Below are positions 1 through 8,111 of a stretch of DNA of 38,130 nt, piece after piece. The DNA is taken from positions 1-38,130 of the forward strand of contig JAGBHX010000142.1 of NCBI GenBank assembly GCA_017935265.1. The letters run 5' to 3'. Each line of letters opens with the position of its first letter. The first letter of the stretch is position 1. Both the position numbers and the translations under genes were made by a program. The notes under the pieces are model-generated. The model was not told the DNA's origin. It worked only from the letters and a program-made list of their open reading frames with translations, and searched no databases. Source of the stretch: Clostridia bacterium (GTDB lineage Bacteria > Bacillota > Clostridia > Oscillospirales > Acutalibacteraceae).

Positions 1-876
1 ACGGTTAAGCCGTTTGATTTTTTCTTTGGTCAGGCGCAAGGTGCTGAGCTTAATTCTGGAATCAACAATAATGCTTTCAACCGTGTTTTGCACCGCTGAG
101 GGTTGCTGATAAATTTCTTTGAGCATATAGTGGGCATATTCCCCCTTGCCCTCAAGCTCGTTAATTTCGCGGACCTTGATGTCGGTTTTTCTAATTCTGC
201 AACCGTCAATATCAAAAACCTTCAGTTCATCCTTTGTGAGAATGCCGATTTCCCTGTCGCCGATTTTATAGATTTTGCCCGTCTTTTTCGGGAGCACCGA
301 AACGTCGCTTGCAATATACCCTCCGTCGGCTTCAAGGCTTACGAAAAGCGGACTTGAATATTTGGCGCAGAAAATTGTATCGGGATAATCGCTGCAGATA
401 ATTCCCAATGCATACGAGCCTTCAAGCTGAGTGAGGGCTTTTGTTATGGCACTTTTTACATCACCGTTATACTCCCTTTGAAGCAGGTAGGCTATAACCT
501 CGGTGTCAGTTTCGCTTTTAAATGAGAAGCCTTCAGCTTCAAGCTGTGATTTAATAATTGCAAAATTTTCAATTATACCGTTGTGCACCACGGTAAAATT
601 CCCGTCGGAGCTAAGATGAGGGTGGGCGTTTAAAACAGTGGGTGCGCCGTGTGTTGCCCAGCGTGTGTGCCCCACTCCCACCACGGAGTGCAAGTCTTGG
701 GGCACGGTTTTCCACAGCTTTTCGGGACTGCCCTCGGTTTTGTAAACACCGATTTTATCTTCTTGCACAACACCTATCCCTGCCGAATCGTAGCCTCTGT
801 ATTCAAGCCCCTCAAGACCTTTAATAATAATCGGTGTTGCAGGCAAAGTGCCCGTATAGCCCATAATTCCGCACAT
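1..876 (-). CDS. glmS: Glutamine-fructose-6-phosphate aminotransferase, N-terminal half (cut by window edge)
   Basis: Makes glucosamine-6-phosphate from fructose-6-phosphate and glutamine, the entry to amino-sugar and cell-wall precursor synthesis in the cytoplasm. The product begins MCGIMGYTG, so Cys2 is the N-terminal nucleophile of the class II glutaminase domain. The motifs GLEYRGYDSAGIGV, GHTRWATHG and VVHNGIIENF follow in the expected order. 292 residues are visible of about 600; the two sugar-isomerase domains lie beyond the left edge. The start at 876 is fixed by the conserved MCGI and by GAGGG just upstream. It follows the decarboxylase cluster on the same strand after 79 bp. There is no room for a glmS ribozyme; instead the leader holds a hairpin over the ribosome-binding site. 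Confidence 0.97.
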   Translation of the reverse strand, partial: MCGIMGYTGTLPATPIIIKGLEGLEYRGYDSAGIGVVQEDKIGVYKTEGSPEKLWKTVPQDLHSVVGVGHTRWATHGAPTVLNAHPHLSSDGNFTVVHNGIIENFAIIKSQLEAEGFSFKSETDTEVIAYLLQREYNGDVKSAITKALTQLEGSYALGIICSDYPDTIFCAKYSSPLFVSLEADGGYIASDVSVLPKKTGKIYKIGDREIGILTKDELKVFDIDGCRIRKTDIKVREINELEGKGEYAHYMLKEIYQQPSAVQNTVESIIVDSRIKLSTLRLTKEKIKRLNR

Positions 877-878
877 AA

Positions 879-929
879 AAATCCCTCGCTTGCGAATATT
901 TATAATATATTCTACGCAAGGAGGGATTT
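879..929 (-). promoter_or_regulatory. Long imperfect hairpin covering the glmS ribosome-binding site
   Basis: On the minus strand a 9-bp stem (879-887 with 921-929) continues, after a one-base bulge, into a 5-bp stem (889-893 with 916-920) and an AT-rich 6-bp stem. The 3' arm contains GAGGG, the glmS Shine-Dalgarno, paired with CCCTC. Five U residues follow and lead directly into the ATG. It could act as a terminator of the upstream cluster, as a translational lid on glmS, or both. The pairing is seen in the sequence; the function is inferred. Confidence 0.6.
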
Positions 930-955
930 AATATTCATTTATAAAAGTGATTTTA

Positions 956-2149
956 TCAGCCGAATCTTGAAAGCAAGAAGCCTGCGGCAACAGCTGAACC
1001 GATAACACCTGCAACGTTGGGGCCCATAGCGTGCATAAGAAGGAAGTTTCTGGGGTTATACTTTCTGCCTTCGTTCTGTGCAACACGGGCGGCCATAGGA
1101 ACAGCAGAAACACCTGCTGAGCCGATAAGGGGGTTAACCTTACCGCCTGTGATAACATAGAGGAGCTTGCCGAGAAGAAGGCCGCCGACCGTTGAGAAGC
1201 AGAATGCCATAAGACCGAGAGCAACAATCTTAAGTGTTTCCAGCTTTAAGAAGGTTGCGCCGTTGGTTGTGGCGCCGACTGTGAGGCCGAGAAGGATTGT
1301 AACAATGTTCATAAGAGCATTCTGAGCTGTGTCTGAAAGTCTGTCAACAACACCGCATTCCTTGAAGAGGTTGCCGAGCATAAGCATACCCAGAAGCGGA
1401 GCAACCGAAGGAAGAATGAATGCACAGATTACAAGAACAACAACGGGGAAAACAATCTTTTCAACCTTGCTTACCTTACGGAGCTGTTTCATTTCAACCT
1501 GACGCTCTTTCTTTGTGGTGAGAAGCTTCATAATGGGCGGCTGAATGAAGGGAATAAGTGCCATATAAGAATAAGCGGCAACGGCAATGGGGCCGAGAAG
1601 GTGGCCTGCAAGCTTACCTGTGAGATAAATTGCCGTAGGGCCGTCTGCACCGCCGATGATTGCAATTGAAGCAGCCTCCTGAGGAGTAAAACCAAGGGCA
1701 ATAGCGATAACGAATGCAACATAAATTCCAAGCTGAGCTGCAGCACCGAGAAGAAGTGAAACAGGGTTTGAAAGAAGCGGGCCGAAGTCAGTCATACAGC
1801 CGATGCCAAGGAAAATAAGGCAAGGGAAGATACTTGACTTAACACCGGAATAAATCAGCCTCAACACGCCCGTATCATACCAATGAGCGCCTTCAACTAT
1901 GTTTGAAGTGTCCATAAGACCTGTGGGGTCATCCATGAGACCTGCACCGGGGAGGTTTGCAAGAAGAATACCAAAAGCGATGGGAACAAGCAAAAGGGGC
2001 TCGCATTTTTTGGCAATTGCAAAATAAAGAAGAACAAATGAAACCAGAATCATAACAAGATTCTGCCACAAGAAAGCGCCGTCAACAAAAAGGGCGGCAA
2101 AGCCTGATGATTCCCATAAACCCATGAGAACGTCTTTAATCATTTCCAT
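956..2149 (-). CDS. oadB: Sodium-translocating decarboxylase beta subunit, copy 1
   Basis: Integral membrane subunit of the OadB/GcdB/MmdB family, which decarboxylates carboxybiotin and couples this to sodium export. It is 397 residues, with about nine to eleven hydrophobic segments. The conserved [12 protein letters not shown] motif is present, its Asp at about residue 169 corresponding to the sodium-binding Asp of OadB. The paralogue at 2771-3868 keeps the same motif, but the N-terminal loops differ (an extra [11 protein letters not shown] stretch here). Start overlaps the stop of the small subunit upstream by one base (TAATG), so translation is probably coupled. It is the last gene of the cluster before glmS. 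Confidence 0.93.
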   Translation of the reverse strand: MEMIKDVLMGLWESSGFAALFVDGAFLWQNLVMILVSFVLLYFAIAKKCEPLLLVPIAFGILLANLPGAGLMDDPTGLMDTSNIVEGAHWYDTGVLRLIYSGVKSSIFPCLIFLGIGCMTDFGPLLSNPVSLLLGAAAQLGIYVAFVIAIALGFTPQEAASIAIIGGADGPTAIYLTGKLAGHLLGPIAVAAYSYMALIPFIQPPIMKLLTTKKERQVEMKQLRKVSKVEKIVFPVVVLVICAFILPSVAPLLGMLMLGNLFKECGVVDRLSDTAQNALMNIVTILLGLTVGATTNGATFLKLETLKIVALGLMAFCFSTVGGLLLGKLLYVITGGKVNPLIGSAGVSAVPMAARVAQNEGRKYNPRNFLLMHAMGPNVAGVIGSAVAAGFLLSRFG

Positions 2150-2511
2150 TATTTGTCGGCTCCTTTCTTTTCGTCATCCAAAAGCTTAATTGATTTAAAG
2201 CTGAGTCTGTTGAGGGGAATTCCGCTGTTGTGACTTACAAGAGCCATAATAACTGCGGCGGTTTTTTCATCTGTTCCGATAAGCTCAACCTCGCCCTCGT
2301 TCATGCCCTCAGGCATAGGAACACCTGCAGGCTTCACCTCAGCAGGGGTATCTCCGATAACAGCCTCGGATTTTGCTGTTTTATTTTCAAAAGCTCTGAT
2401 AACCTTTGAAACAACAATAATAAGCACGGCAATTATTGCAAGAATCACCATAACGGTGGCAATACCGATAACCGATGTCAACAAAGCGTCAACTATTGTA
2501 AATTCTTCCAT
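2149..2511 (-). CDS. oadG: Decarboxylase gamma/delta-type small membrane subunit, 120 aa
   Basis: OadG-like subunit: one N-terminal membrane helix (about residues 12-38), a charged and Pro-rich linker, then a soluble tail [14 protein letters not shown]...[14 protein letters not shown]. The same tail closes the 96-residue protein at 4270-4560, so the two are paralogues. In Oad/Mmd complexes this subunit holds the beta subunit and the carboxyltransferase together. RBS AAGGAGG precedes the start. It pairs with oadB copy 1 through the one-base stop/start overlap. The exact substrate of the complex cannot be told from this subunit. Confidence 0.85.
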   Translation of the reverse strand: MEEFTIVDALLTSVIGIATVMVILAIIAVLIIVVSKVIRAFENKTAKSEAVIGDTPAEVKPAGVPMPEGMNEGEVELIGTDEKTAAVIMALVSHNSGIPLNRLSFKSIKLLDDEKKGADK

Positions 2512-2583
2512 AGTTTTGCCTCCTTTTTATTTTAATTAGTTTGCTCCGATAAAAACAATTTTTATCTGTAAAAAACAGGAAGA

Positions 2584-2612
2584 AAGAGCGTTCGTTCAAC
2601 TCAAACGCTCTT
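2584..2612 (-). terminator. Intergenic hairpin between the two decarboxylase membrane modules
   Basis: A 9-bp perfect stem (2584-2592 with 2604-2612, AAGAGCGTT/AACGCTCTT) with an 11-base loop. On the minus strand it is followed by a T-rich tract (TTTCTTCCTGTTTTTT). It could partly terminate or attenuate transcription between the first module (oadA to the 46-aa protein) and the second (oadG-oadB copy 1). The U-tract is interrupted, so it may be leaky. Confidence 0.5.
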
Positions 2613-2618
2613 AAAAAA

Positions 2619-2759
2619 TCATTTCTTGTTTTTCTTGTCAGGCAAGCTGTTGAGTGCGTTCACAACCATAACAACAACAGCAGTAACAACAAAAATGCCG
2701 AGCATTCCTTTGCCCATATAAGGCAATGAGTTTAACAAATATTCAAAATTGATACCCAT
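2619..2759 (-). CDS. 46-residue single-pass membrane protein of the decarboxylase cluster
   Basis: Starts with MGINFEYLLNSLPYMGKG, followed by a hydrophobic helix (about residues 17-34, rich in Val) and a Lys-rich cytoplasmic end DKKNKK. A clear GGAGG sits 7 bases before the ATG. It lies between oadB copy 2 (11 bp upstream) and the oadG-oadB copy 1 pair. It resembles the membrane-helix half of OadG but lacks the soluble tail, so it may be a minimal gamma/epsilon-type subunit (Veillonella MmdE is a small subunit of comparable size). That assignment rests on size, topology and context only. Reality of the gene is well supported by RBS, spacing and reading frame. Confidence 0.75.
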   Translation of the reverse strand: MGINFEYLLNSLPYMGKGMLGIFVVTAVVVMVVNALNSLPDKKNKK

Positions 2760-2770
2760 AATTATCCTCC

Positions 2771-3868
2771 TTATTTAGCCAAGAATGCAAGGATAAGACC
2801 GCCTGCGATAACAGATGCAATCTGACCTGATACATTTACACCGATTGAGTGCATAAGGAGGAAGTTCTGATTGTCCTCTTCAAGACCGAGCTTATGTACA
2901 ACACGGGCTGACATGGGGAAAGCAGAAATACCTGCGGCACCAATCATAGGATTGATTTTGTTTTTGAAGAAGAGGTTCATAATCTTTGCAAGCATAACAC
3001 CGCCGAAGGTATCAACGATGAATGCAACAAGACCGAGACCCATGATAAGGAGAGTTTCAAGTCTGAGGAACTCTGCGGCAGTCATTCTTGAAGCAATGGT
3101 GATACCGAGGAAAATAGTGATAAGGTTTGCAAGAACCTTCTGTGCAGTTTCTGAAAGTGAGTTAAGAACACCGCATTCACGAATAAGGTTACCGAACATA
3201 AGGAAACCGATAAGAGCAACGGCATCAGGTGCAACCATACCGACAATAGCAGTGATGATGATGGGGAAGAGAATCTTTGTTCTCTTTGACACCTTTTTGC
3301 CTGTGTAGTTCATACGGATTTTTCTTTCAGCCTTGGTTGTGCAGAGCTTGATAATAGGCGGCTGAACGATGGGAACGAGCGCCATATAAGAATAAGCAGC
3401 AACCATAATAGCGGCTGTGTAGCTTGAGTTGAGCATATTGGCAACGAAAATTGATGTAGGACCGTCAGCCGCACCGATGATTGCGATTGAAGCGGCATCG
3501 TTGATTTCGAAGCCGAAGAAAGATGCCATACAAAGAGTGAAGAAAATACCGAACTGTGCCGCCGCGCCGAAGAACATAAGCTTGGGATTGGTCAGCAACG
3601 GCTCAAAGTCAATCATTGCACCGATACCGATGAAAAGAATCAACGGGAAAAGCTCGTGCTGATTGATACCGATTTCAAAAAGGTGCTCAATAACTGCTGC
3701 GGCACCTGAGTTGGGAAGGTTAACGAGAATTGCACCGAAGCCCATAGGAAGAAGAAGGGTGGGCTCCATTTCTTTTGCAATGGCAAGGTAAATCAGAACA
3801 CCGCCGATTGCCCACATCGCAACCTGAGCCCAGTTGAGGGTCAACAGGTTTTCATACAAAACGTCCAT
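2771..3868 (-). CDS. oadB: Sodium-translocating decarboxylase beta subunit, copy 2
   Basis: 365-residue integral membrane protein of the OadB family, shorter than copy 1. It carries GIGAMIDFEPLLTNPK, then IIGAADGPTSIFVAN with the conserved Asp at about residue 135, and the C-terminal GAAGISAFPMSARVV segment matching copy 1 ([15 protein letters not shown]). It decarboxylates carboxybiotin and pumps sodium out. It follows the biotin carrier gene after 13 bp, with a good RBS (GGAGGTAAAAA). Its position inside the alpha, gamma, carrier run suggests it is the primary partner of the catalytic subunit. Confidence 0.93.
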   Translation of the reverse strand: MDVLYENLLTLNWAQVAMWAIGGVLIYLAIAKEMEPTLLLPMGFGAILVNLPNSGAAAVIEHLFEIGINQHELFPLILFIGIGAMIDFEPLLTNPKLMFFGAAAQFGIFFTLCMASFFGFEINDAASIAIIGAADGPTSIFVANMLNSSYTAAIMVAAYSYMALVPIVQPPIIKLCTTKAERKIRMNYTGKKVSKRTKILFPIIITAIVGMVAPDAVALIGFLMFGNLIRECGVLNSLSETAQKVLANLITIFLGITIASRMTAAEFLRLETLLIMGLGLVAFIVDTFGGVMLAKIMNLFFKNKINPMIGAAGISAFPMSARVVHKLGLEEDNQNFLLMHSIGVNVSGQIASVIAGGLILAFLAK

Positions 3869-3881
3869 TTTTTACCTCCGC

Positions 3882-4268
3882 TCAGATAACAGCAAGAACA
3901 TCGTCAGAGTTAACTGTTGAACCCTTAACAACGGGAATCTGCTTAACAACACCGTCACAGGGAGCAACGATGTCATTTTCCATTTTCATAGCTTCAAGAA
4001 TCATAAGCACGTCGCCTGCCTTAACAGATGCGCCAACGCTTACGTTAACATTGAGGATTGCGCCGGGCATGGGGGCGAGAACCTGTGTGCCTTCTGCAGA
4101 AACGGGGGCTGCTGCAGGCGCAGGAGCTGCTGCGGGAGCAGGAGCAGCAACAGGTGCGGGAGCGGCTACGGGAGCGGCAACAGCATCTGTAACGTTTGTT
4201 ACAACTGCTTCACACTCATTAACTTCTACTTCGTAATTTTTACCGTTAAGATTTACTACATATTTCAT
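3882..4268 (-). CDS. Biotin carboxyl carrier protein of the decarboxylase
   Basis: 128 residues: a short N-terminal beta region (1-28), an Ala/Pro linker with repeated AAPAP units (about 30-58), and a biotinyl domain (about 62-128). The biotin acceptor is Lys95 in the LEAMKMEN motif. It carries CO2 from the carboxyltransferase (oadA product) to the membrane beta subunit. Many OadA proteins have this domain fused; here alpha and carrier are separate, as in glutaconyl-CoA and methylmalonyl-CoA decarboxylases. Its start is 1 base from the preceding stop, implying coupled translation. Confidence 0.93.
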   Translation of the reverse strand: MKYVVNLNGKNYEVEVNECEAVVTNVTDAVAAPVAAPAPVAAPAPAAAPAPAAAPVSAEGTQVLAPMPGAILNVNVSVGASVKAGDVLMILEAMKMENDIVAPCDGVVKQIPVVKGSTVNSDDVLAVI

Positions 4269-4269
4269 T

Positions 4270-4560
4270 TTATTTGTCCTCCATTAAGCGAATTGATTTA
4301 AAGCTGAGTCTGTTAAGGGGAATGCCTGTCTGATGGCTTACAAGTGCCATAATAACTGCGGCAGTTTTGTCGTCTGCACCAACAATTTCAGGGCCTGCGG
4401 CAACGGGTGTTGCCACTGCCTGGGGTGCAGTCTGAGCCTTAGGCTGCTCTGCAGGAGCTTCAACAGCCTTTGAATCTCTGATTTTAGCATACAGAGAATA
4501 AACTGTTGCAACAACAAAGATTATTGCAAGAAGAAATGCGGGAGAAGTAAAAAATGACAT
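4270..4560 (-). CDS. oadG: Decarboxylase gamma/delta-type small membrane subunit, 96 aa
   Basis: One membrane helix (about residues 7-25), a Pro/Ala linker and the conserved soluble tail [31 protein letters not shown]... (quoted in pieces: [14 protein letters not shown], then [13 protein letters not shown]). It is a paralogue of the 120-residue protein at 2149-2511. It lies 12 bp after oadA and 1 bp before the biotin carrier. It probably docks the carboxyltransferase onto the membrane beta subunit, as OadG does. Confidence 0.85.
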   Translation of the reverse strand: MSFFTSPAFLLAIIFVVATVYSLYAKIRDSKAVEAPAEQPKAQTAPQAVATPVAAGPEIVGADDKTAAVIMALVSHQTGIPLNRLSFKSIRLMEDK

Positions 4561-4572
4561 TGCGCTTCCTCC

Positions 4573-5949
4573 TTATACTTCTTTGATTGTGTACTTGAAG
4601 GTGTTTCTTTCTTTTTCATCGCGCTTTTCAAAGAAGGCCTCTGCCTGCATGGGGAATGCGATGTATGAAAGAACGTCTTCATCGCTCTTTGCTTTGCTGC
4701 CGAGTTCAGCCTTAGTCTGCTCAAATGCAGGAGCAAGGCTGTCTGCAAATCTGCCTTCAATGGGCTTTTCGTCGCCGAGAACCTGCTTGAGGAGGTCAGC
4801 GTTGATTTCACCGGGAGCTTTGCCGTATTCACCCTTGAGGTAGCTGCGAACGTCTTTGGAAACGTTTTTATATTTGCCGAGGAGAACGTTCTGAGTTGCC
4901 TGAACGCCAACCATCTGGCTCATAGGAGTAACAAGAGGGGGATAACCCATATCTGCTCTTACTCTGGGAACCTCCTGAAGCACTTCTTCAAACTTGTCAA
5001 GCTTGTTCTGAGCTGTGAGCTGAGCTACAAGGTTTGAATGCATACCGCCGGGTTCCTGATAGTTAAGAGCGTCTGTATCTGTTGCAAGAACAACGGGGTT
5101 AAGAAGACCTGATTCAAGAGCCTTAGCTTTAACGGGCTTGAAGAAGTCATTAACCTCCTTGAGCACTTTTTCGTCAAGGTCAACCTCGTAGCCGAGCTGA
5201 CGGAGTGTGAATGCCATTGTTTCTGTTGCAAACTGTGATGTGCCGCCTGAAAGAGCTGATGTTGCAGTGTCGATAACGTCTGCACCTGCTTCAACAGCCT
5301 TGAGAAGTGTTACGGGTGCAAGACCTGTTGTGCAGTGAGTGTGAACAACAACGGGGAGGTCAACTGACTCTTTGATAGCCTTAACAAGGTCATAAGCCTC
5401 CTGGGGACCCATAATACCTGCCATATCCTTGATTGTGATTGACTTAACGCCCAAATCTTGAAGCTGTTTGGCATACTTTGCATAATTTTCAAGGGTGTGA
5501 ACAGGGCTTGTTGTGAAGCAGATTGTACCTGAAGCGTGTGCGCCTCTCTTGTTTGTTTCATCAACTGCAACCTCAAGATTGCGGATGTCGTTGAGTGCGT
5601 CAAAAATACGGATAATGTCAATACCGTTTTCAATGCTCTTTGCAACAAACATTCTTACCACGTCATCGGGGTAATGCTTGTAGCCAAGGAGGTTCTGACC
5701 TCTGAGGAGCATCTGAAGCTTTGTGTTGGGGGCAGCCTTGCGGATTTTGCGAAGTCTTTCCCACGGGTCTTCTGAAAGGTAGCGCAAGCAGGAGTCGAAG
5801 GTTGCGCCGCCCCAGCATTCCATTGAATAATAGCCTGCTTTGTCCATTGTGTTAAGGATTTTTTCAAAATCCTCAAAAGGCATTCTTGTTGCAATCAAAG
5901 ACTGCTGTGCATCACGAAGCACGGTTTCTGTAAACTGAATTTTTTTCAT
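4573..5949 (-). CDS. oadA: Oxaloacetate decarboxylase alpha chain / pyruvate carboxylase B-type carboxyltransferase
   Basis: 458-residue carboxyltransferase of the HMGL-like/OadA family. Visible active-site features: metal ligand Asp13 in TVLRDAQQS, LLRGQNLLGY (81-90), RIFDALND (114-121), Lys174 in TIKDMAG (the carbamylated Lys of the family) and metal ligands His203/His205 in VVHTHCTTG. The C-terminal biotinyl domain of full-length OadA is missing and is supplied by the separate gene at 3882-4268. With the beta and gamma genes downstream, the likely role is decarboxylation of oxaloacetate to pyruvate driving sodium export. GAGGATGAA precedes the start. It lies 35 bp after glyQS with no clear terminator, so read-through is possible. 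Confidence 0.93.
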   Translation of the reverse strand: MKKIQFTETVLRDAQQSLIATRMPFEDFEKILNTMDKAGYYSMECWGGATFDSCLRYLSEDPWERLRKIRKAAPNTKLQMLLRGQNLLGYKHYPDDVVRMFVAKSIENGIDIIRIFDALNDIRNLEVAVDETNKRGAHASGTICFTTSPVHTLENYAKYAKQLQDLGVKSITIKDMAGIMGPQEAYDLVKAIKESVDLPVVVHTHCTTGLAPVTLLKAVEAGADVIDTATSALSGGTSQFATETMAFTLRQLGYEVDLDEKVLKEVNDFFKPVKAKALESGLLNPVVLATDTDALNYQEPGGMHSNLVAQLTAQNKLDKFEEVLQEVPRVRADMGYPPLVTPMSQMVGVQATQNVLLGKYKNVSKDVRSYLKGEYGKAPGEINADLLKQVLGDEKPIEGRFADSLAPAFEQTKAELGSKAKSDEDVLSYIAFPMQAEAFFEKRDEKERNTFKYTIKEV

Positions 5950-5984
5950 TTCATCCTCGCCTTTAAAATAAATTTTATCTTTAT

Positions 5985-7364
5985 TTAGAATTCAAGTTTT
6001 TTGCCGATATATTCATCAAGCTCGTCAACTGAAACACGAACCTGCTGCATTGTGTCACGGTCGCGCACTGTTACGCAGTTATCTTCAAGGCTTTCGAAAT
6101 CGAAGGTGATGCACAAGGGTGTGCCGATTTCGTCCTCGCGGCGGTAACGCTTGCCGATTGAGCCTGTTTCGTCAAAGTCAACCATATATTTTTTCTGAAG
6201 CTTTTCATAAACCTTGAGAGCATCGCCTGAAAGCTTCTTTGAAAGGGGAAGAACTGCAGCCTTAAAGGGAGCAACAGCAGGGTTGAGGTGAAGCACAACT
6301 CTCGTGTCGTTCTTTTCTGCGTCAATAACCTCTTCGTCATATGCCTCGCAAAGAAGAGCAAGCACTGTTCTGTCAAGGCCGTAGGTTGATTCAATGATGA
6401 AGGGAATAAACTTTTCGTTTGTTTCTGGGTCAAGATAATCCATTTTCTGACCGCTGTATTCCTGATGTCTTGTGAGGTCAAAGTTTGTTCTGTTGTGAGT
6501 GCCGTTGATTTCGCCCCAGCCGAAGGGGAAAAGGAACTCAATGTCACAAGCGGCCTTTGCATAGTGAGCAAGCTTCTCGTGGTCGTGATAACGAAGGTTT
6601 TCAGCCTTGATGCCAAGGTCCTGATAATACTTCATACCGTATTCTTTAAAATAATCGTAAAGCTCTGCATCTGTGCCCTCTTTGCAGAAGGTCTGGAACT
6701 CCATCTGCTCAAACTCAATTGTTCTGAAGGTGAAGTTGCCGGGGGTAATTTCATTTCTGAAGGCTTTACCGATCTGTCCGATGCTGAAGGGGAGCTTTGC
6801 GCGCATTGAACGCTGAACGTTGAGATAGTTTACATATTCACCCTGAGCATTTTCGGGACGGAGATAAATAACACTCTTTGAGTTGTTGGTAACACCTCTG
6901 AAGGTCTGGAACATAAGGTTGAACTCTCTGATGTCGGTAAAATTATGCTTACCGCAGTGAGGGCAAGGGATTGAGTGAGCCTTGATATACTCAAACATCT
7001 CTTCCTTGGTCATACCGTCAGCGTGTGCCTCGGGGTCAAAGTCGTCAATAAGATTGTCAGCTCTGTGGCGCATTTTACATTCCTTGCAGTCAAGCAGAGG
7101 GTCTGAGAAGCTGGCAACGTGACCGCTTGCTTCCCAAACTCTGGGGTGCATAAGAATATCAGCATCAACCTCGTAGCTGTTCTTTCTTTCCTGAATAAAT
7201 CTCTTTCTCCAGGTGTCTTTTACATTGTTTTTCATTCTTGTGCCAAGGGGGCCGTAGTCCCATGTGTTGGCAAGTCCGCCGTAGATTTCACTGCCGGGGA
7301 AGATGAAGCCTCTGTTCTTACAAAGAGCGACAATTTTTTCCATTGTTTTTTCAGTATTTAACAT
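5985..7364 (-). CDS. glyQS: Glycyl-tRNA synthetase, alpha2 (single-chain) type
   Basis: 459-residue class II synthetase that charges tRNA-Gly. The N-terminus has the diagnostic RGFIFPGSEIYGGLANTW, and motif 2/3 regions RPENAQGEYVNY, RNEITPGNFTFRTIEFEQ (split: RNEITPGN, TFRTIEFEQMEF) and STYGLDRTVLAL are intact. A zinc-binding insertion uses CKECKMRHRADN and CPHCGKHNF. The C-terminal anticodon-binding domain starts near residue 360. It is transcribed from its own strong promoter at 7398-7426. No T-box leader is present: the whole gap to folT is only 159 bp and lacks a GGTGGxACCGCG-like antiterminator. Confidence 0.97.
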   Translation of the reverse strand: MLNTEKTMEKIVALCKNRGFIFPGSEIYGGLANTWDYGPLGTRMKNNVKDTWRKRFIQERKNSYEVDADILMHPRVWEASGHVASFSDPLLDCKECKMRHRADNLIDDFDPEAHADGMTKEEMFEYIKAHSIPCPHCGKHNFTDIREFNLMFQTFRGVTNNSKSVIYLRPENAQGEYVNYLNVQRSMRAKLPFSIGQIGKAFRNEITPGNFTFRTIEFEQMEFQTFCKEGTDAELYDYFKEYGMKYYQDLGIKAENLRYHDHEKLAHYAKAACDIEFLFPFGWGEINGTHNRTNFDLTRHQEYSGQKMDYLDPETNEKFIPFIIESTYGLDRTVLALLCEAYDEEVIDAEKNDTRVVLHLNPAVAPFKAAVLPLSKKLSGDALKVYEKLQKKYMVDFDETGSIGKRYRREDEIGTPLCITFDFESLEDNCVTVRDRDTMQQVRVSVDELDEYIGKKLEF

Positions 7365-7397
7365 AATCCGAAAACTCCCTCATTTTAAACTGAATGA

Positions 7398-7426
7398 ATT
7401 ATAAACCAAATAAGATTTTTAGTCAA
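7398..7426 (-). promoter_or_regulatory. SigmaA-type promoter of glyQS
   Basis: On the minus strand TTGACT (7426-7421), a 17-base spacer and a perfect TATAAT (7403-7398). It lies 34 bases before the glyQS start and downstream of the folT terminator. It may also drive the decarboxylase cluster by read-through. Confidence 0.85.
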
Positions 7427-7487
7427 GGCAAAAAGTGCATAAATAAATATATATTTTATATGTATATTGTTACCTTTTTAACAATAG

Positions 7488-7515
7488 AAAAAGCGATGCG
7501 GAAAAACCGCATCGC
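7488..7515 (-). terminator. Rho-independent terminator of folT
   Basis: Perfect 9-bp GC-rich stem GCGATGCGG/CCGCATCGC (7493-7501 with 7507-7515), 5-base loop, followed on the minus strand by five T residues. It lies 8 bp after the folT stop codon and separates folT from glyQS. Confidence 0.85.
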
Positions 7516-7523
7516 AAAAACCG

Positions 7524-8051
7524 TTATTTCAATGAATTTGTTATTCTTTCAATCGCCATTTTCTTGCCGAAAATGAGCTGGGCGGCAACAATTTCAACCA
7601 CCGTCATTGCAATTATCTGCGTTGTGAGCCTTGTCACAAACAGCGCACCGAAGTCCGAGCCGTACATATACGCTATCCAGAAGGTGTTCATCAGCCCGCT
7701 GCAAAAAAGCTCCGTCACCGTTACACCGATTATAATTTTCACAAGACTCGTCTTTTTGTTGATAAAAAAGCTGTATAACAACCCCGTTATCACCGCCGTG
7801 AGGGTAAACCCCGGGAAAAACGGCGCAATGGGAAACAGCAGTGCACCGATAACGTCACCCAATCCGCCGACGAGCATTGCACCCACAGGGCCGAAAAGAT
7901 AAGCCGCCATCATCACCGTCAAAAAAGTAAAGCCGATTTTGATGTTGAAGGTGTTGATTGACAAAAAGCGGCTGAACACCACATTGGCCGCCACAAGCAA
8001 AGCCATAAGTGCAAGATTTTTTGTTTTGAACAAATCCTTGATTTTAAACAT
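7524..8051 (-). CDS. folT: Folate-family ECF transporter substrate-binding (S) component
   Basis: 175-residue polytopic membrane protein (about six helices) that binds folate and docks onto the shared ECF energy module, which is not encoded here. Family features are an N-terminal LALMALLVAANVVFSRF segment and the GPVGAMLVGGLGDVIGALLFP loop. The start is set at 8051 because AAGGAGG sits 7 bases upstream. Extending the frame further upstream would translate the riboswitch. Expression is controlled by a THF riboswitch (8112-8206) and a hairpin covering the RBS (8055-8092), which supports folate as substrate. Confidence 0.92.
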   Translation of the reverse strand: MFKIKDLFKTKNLALMALLVAANVVFSRFLSINTFNIKIGFTFLTVMMAAYLFGPVGAMLVGGLGDVIGALLFPIAPFFPGFTLTAVITGLLYSFFINKKTSLVKIIIGVTVTELFCSGLMNTFWIAYMYGSDFGALFVTRLTTQIIAMTVVEIVAAQLIFGKKMAIERITNSLK

Positions 8052-8054
8052 AAT

Positions 8055-8092
8055 AAGCCTCCTTATTATTTCGCTGAATAATAAAGAGGCTT
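8055..8092 (-). promoter_or_regulatory. RBS-sequestering hairpin of folT (riboswitch expression platform)
   Basis: A 16-bp stem (8055-8070 with 8077-8092) and 6-base loop CAGCGA on the minus strand. Only one position is non-Watson-Crick, and it is G-U in the minus-strand RNA but a C-A mismatch on the plus strand, so the structure belongs to the folT transcript. AAGGAGGC lies entirely in the 3' arm, so folding should block translation. The loop bases CAGCG are complementary to CGCTG at the 3' edge of the riboswitch (8113-8117), a possible switching contact (inference). Confidence 0.75.
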
Positions 8093-8111
8093 TCGTCATC
8101 ATTATTATTTT

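Noticed and set aside
877..955. A glmS ribozyme upstream of glmS
   Set aside because: Only 79 bp are available and none of the conserved core is found; a hairpin is there instead.
7365..7523. A glycine T-box upstream of glyQS
   Set aside because: No specifier stem or GGTGG-containing T-box sequence, and the promoter lies only 34 bases before the start.
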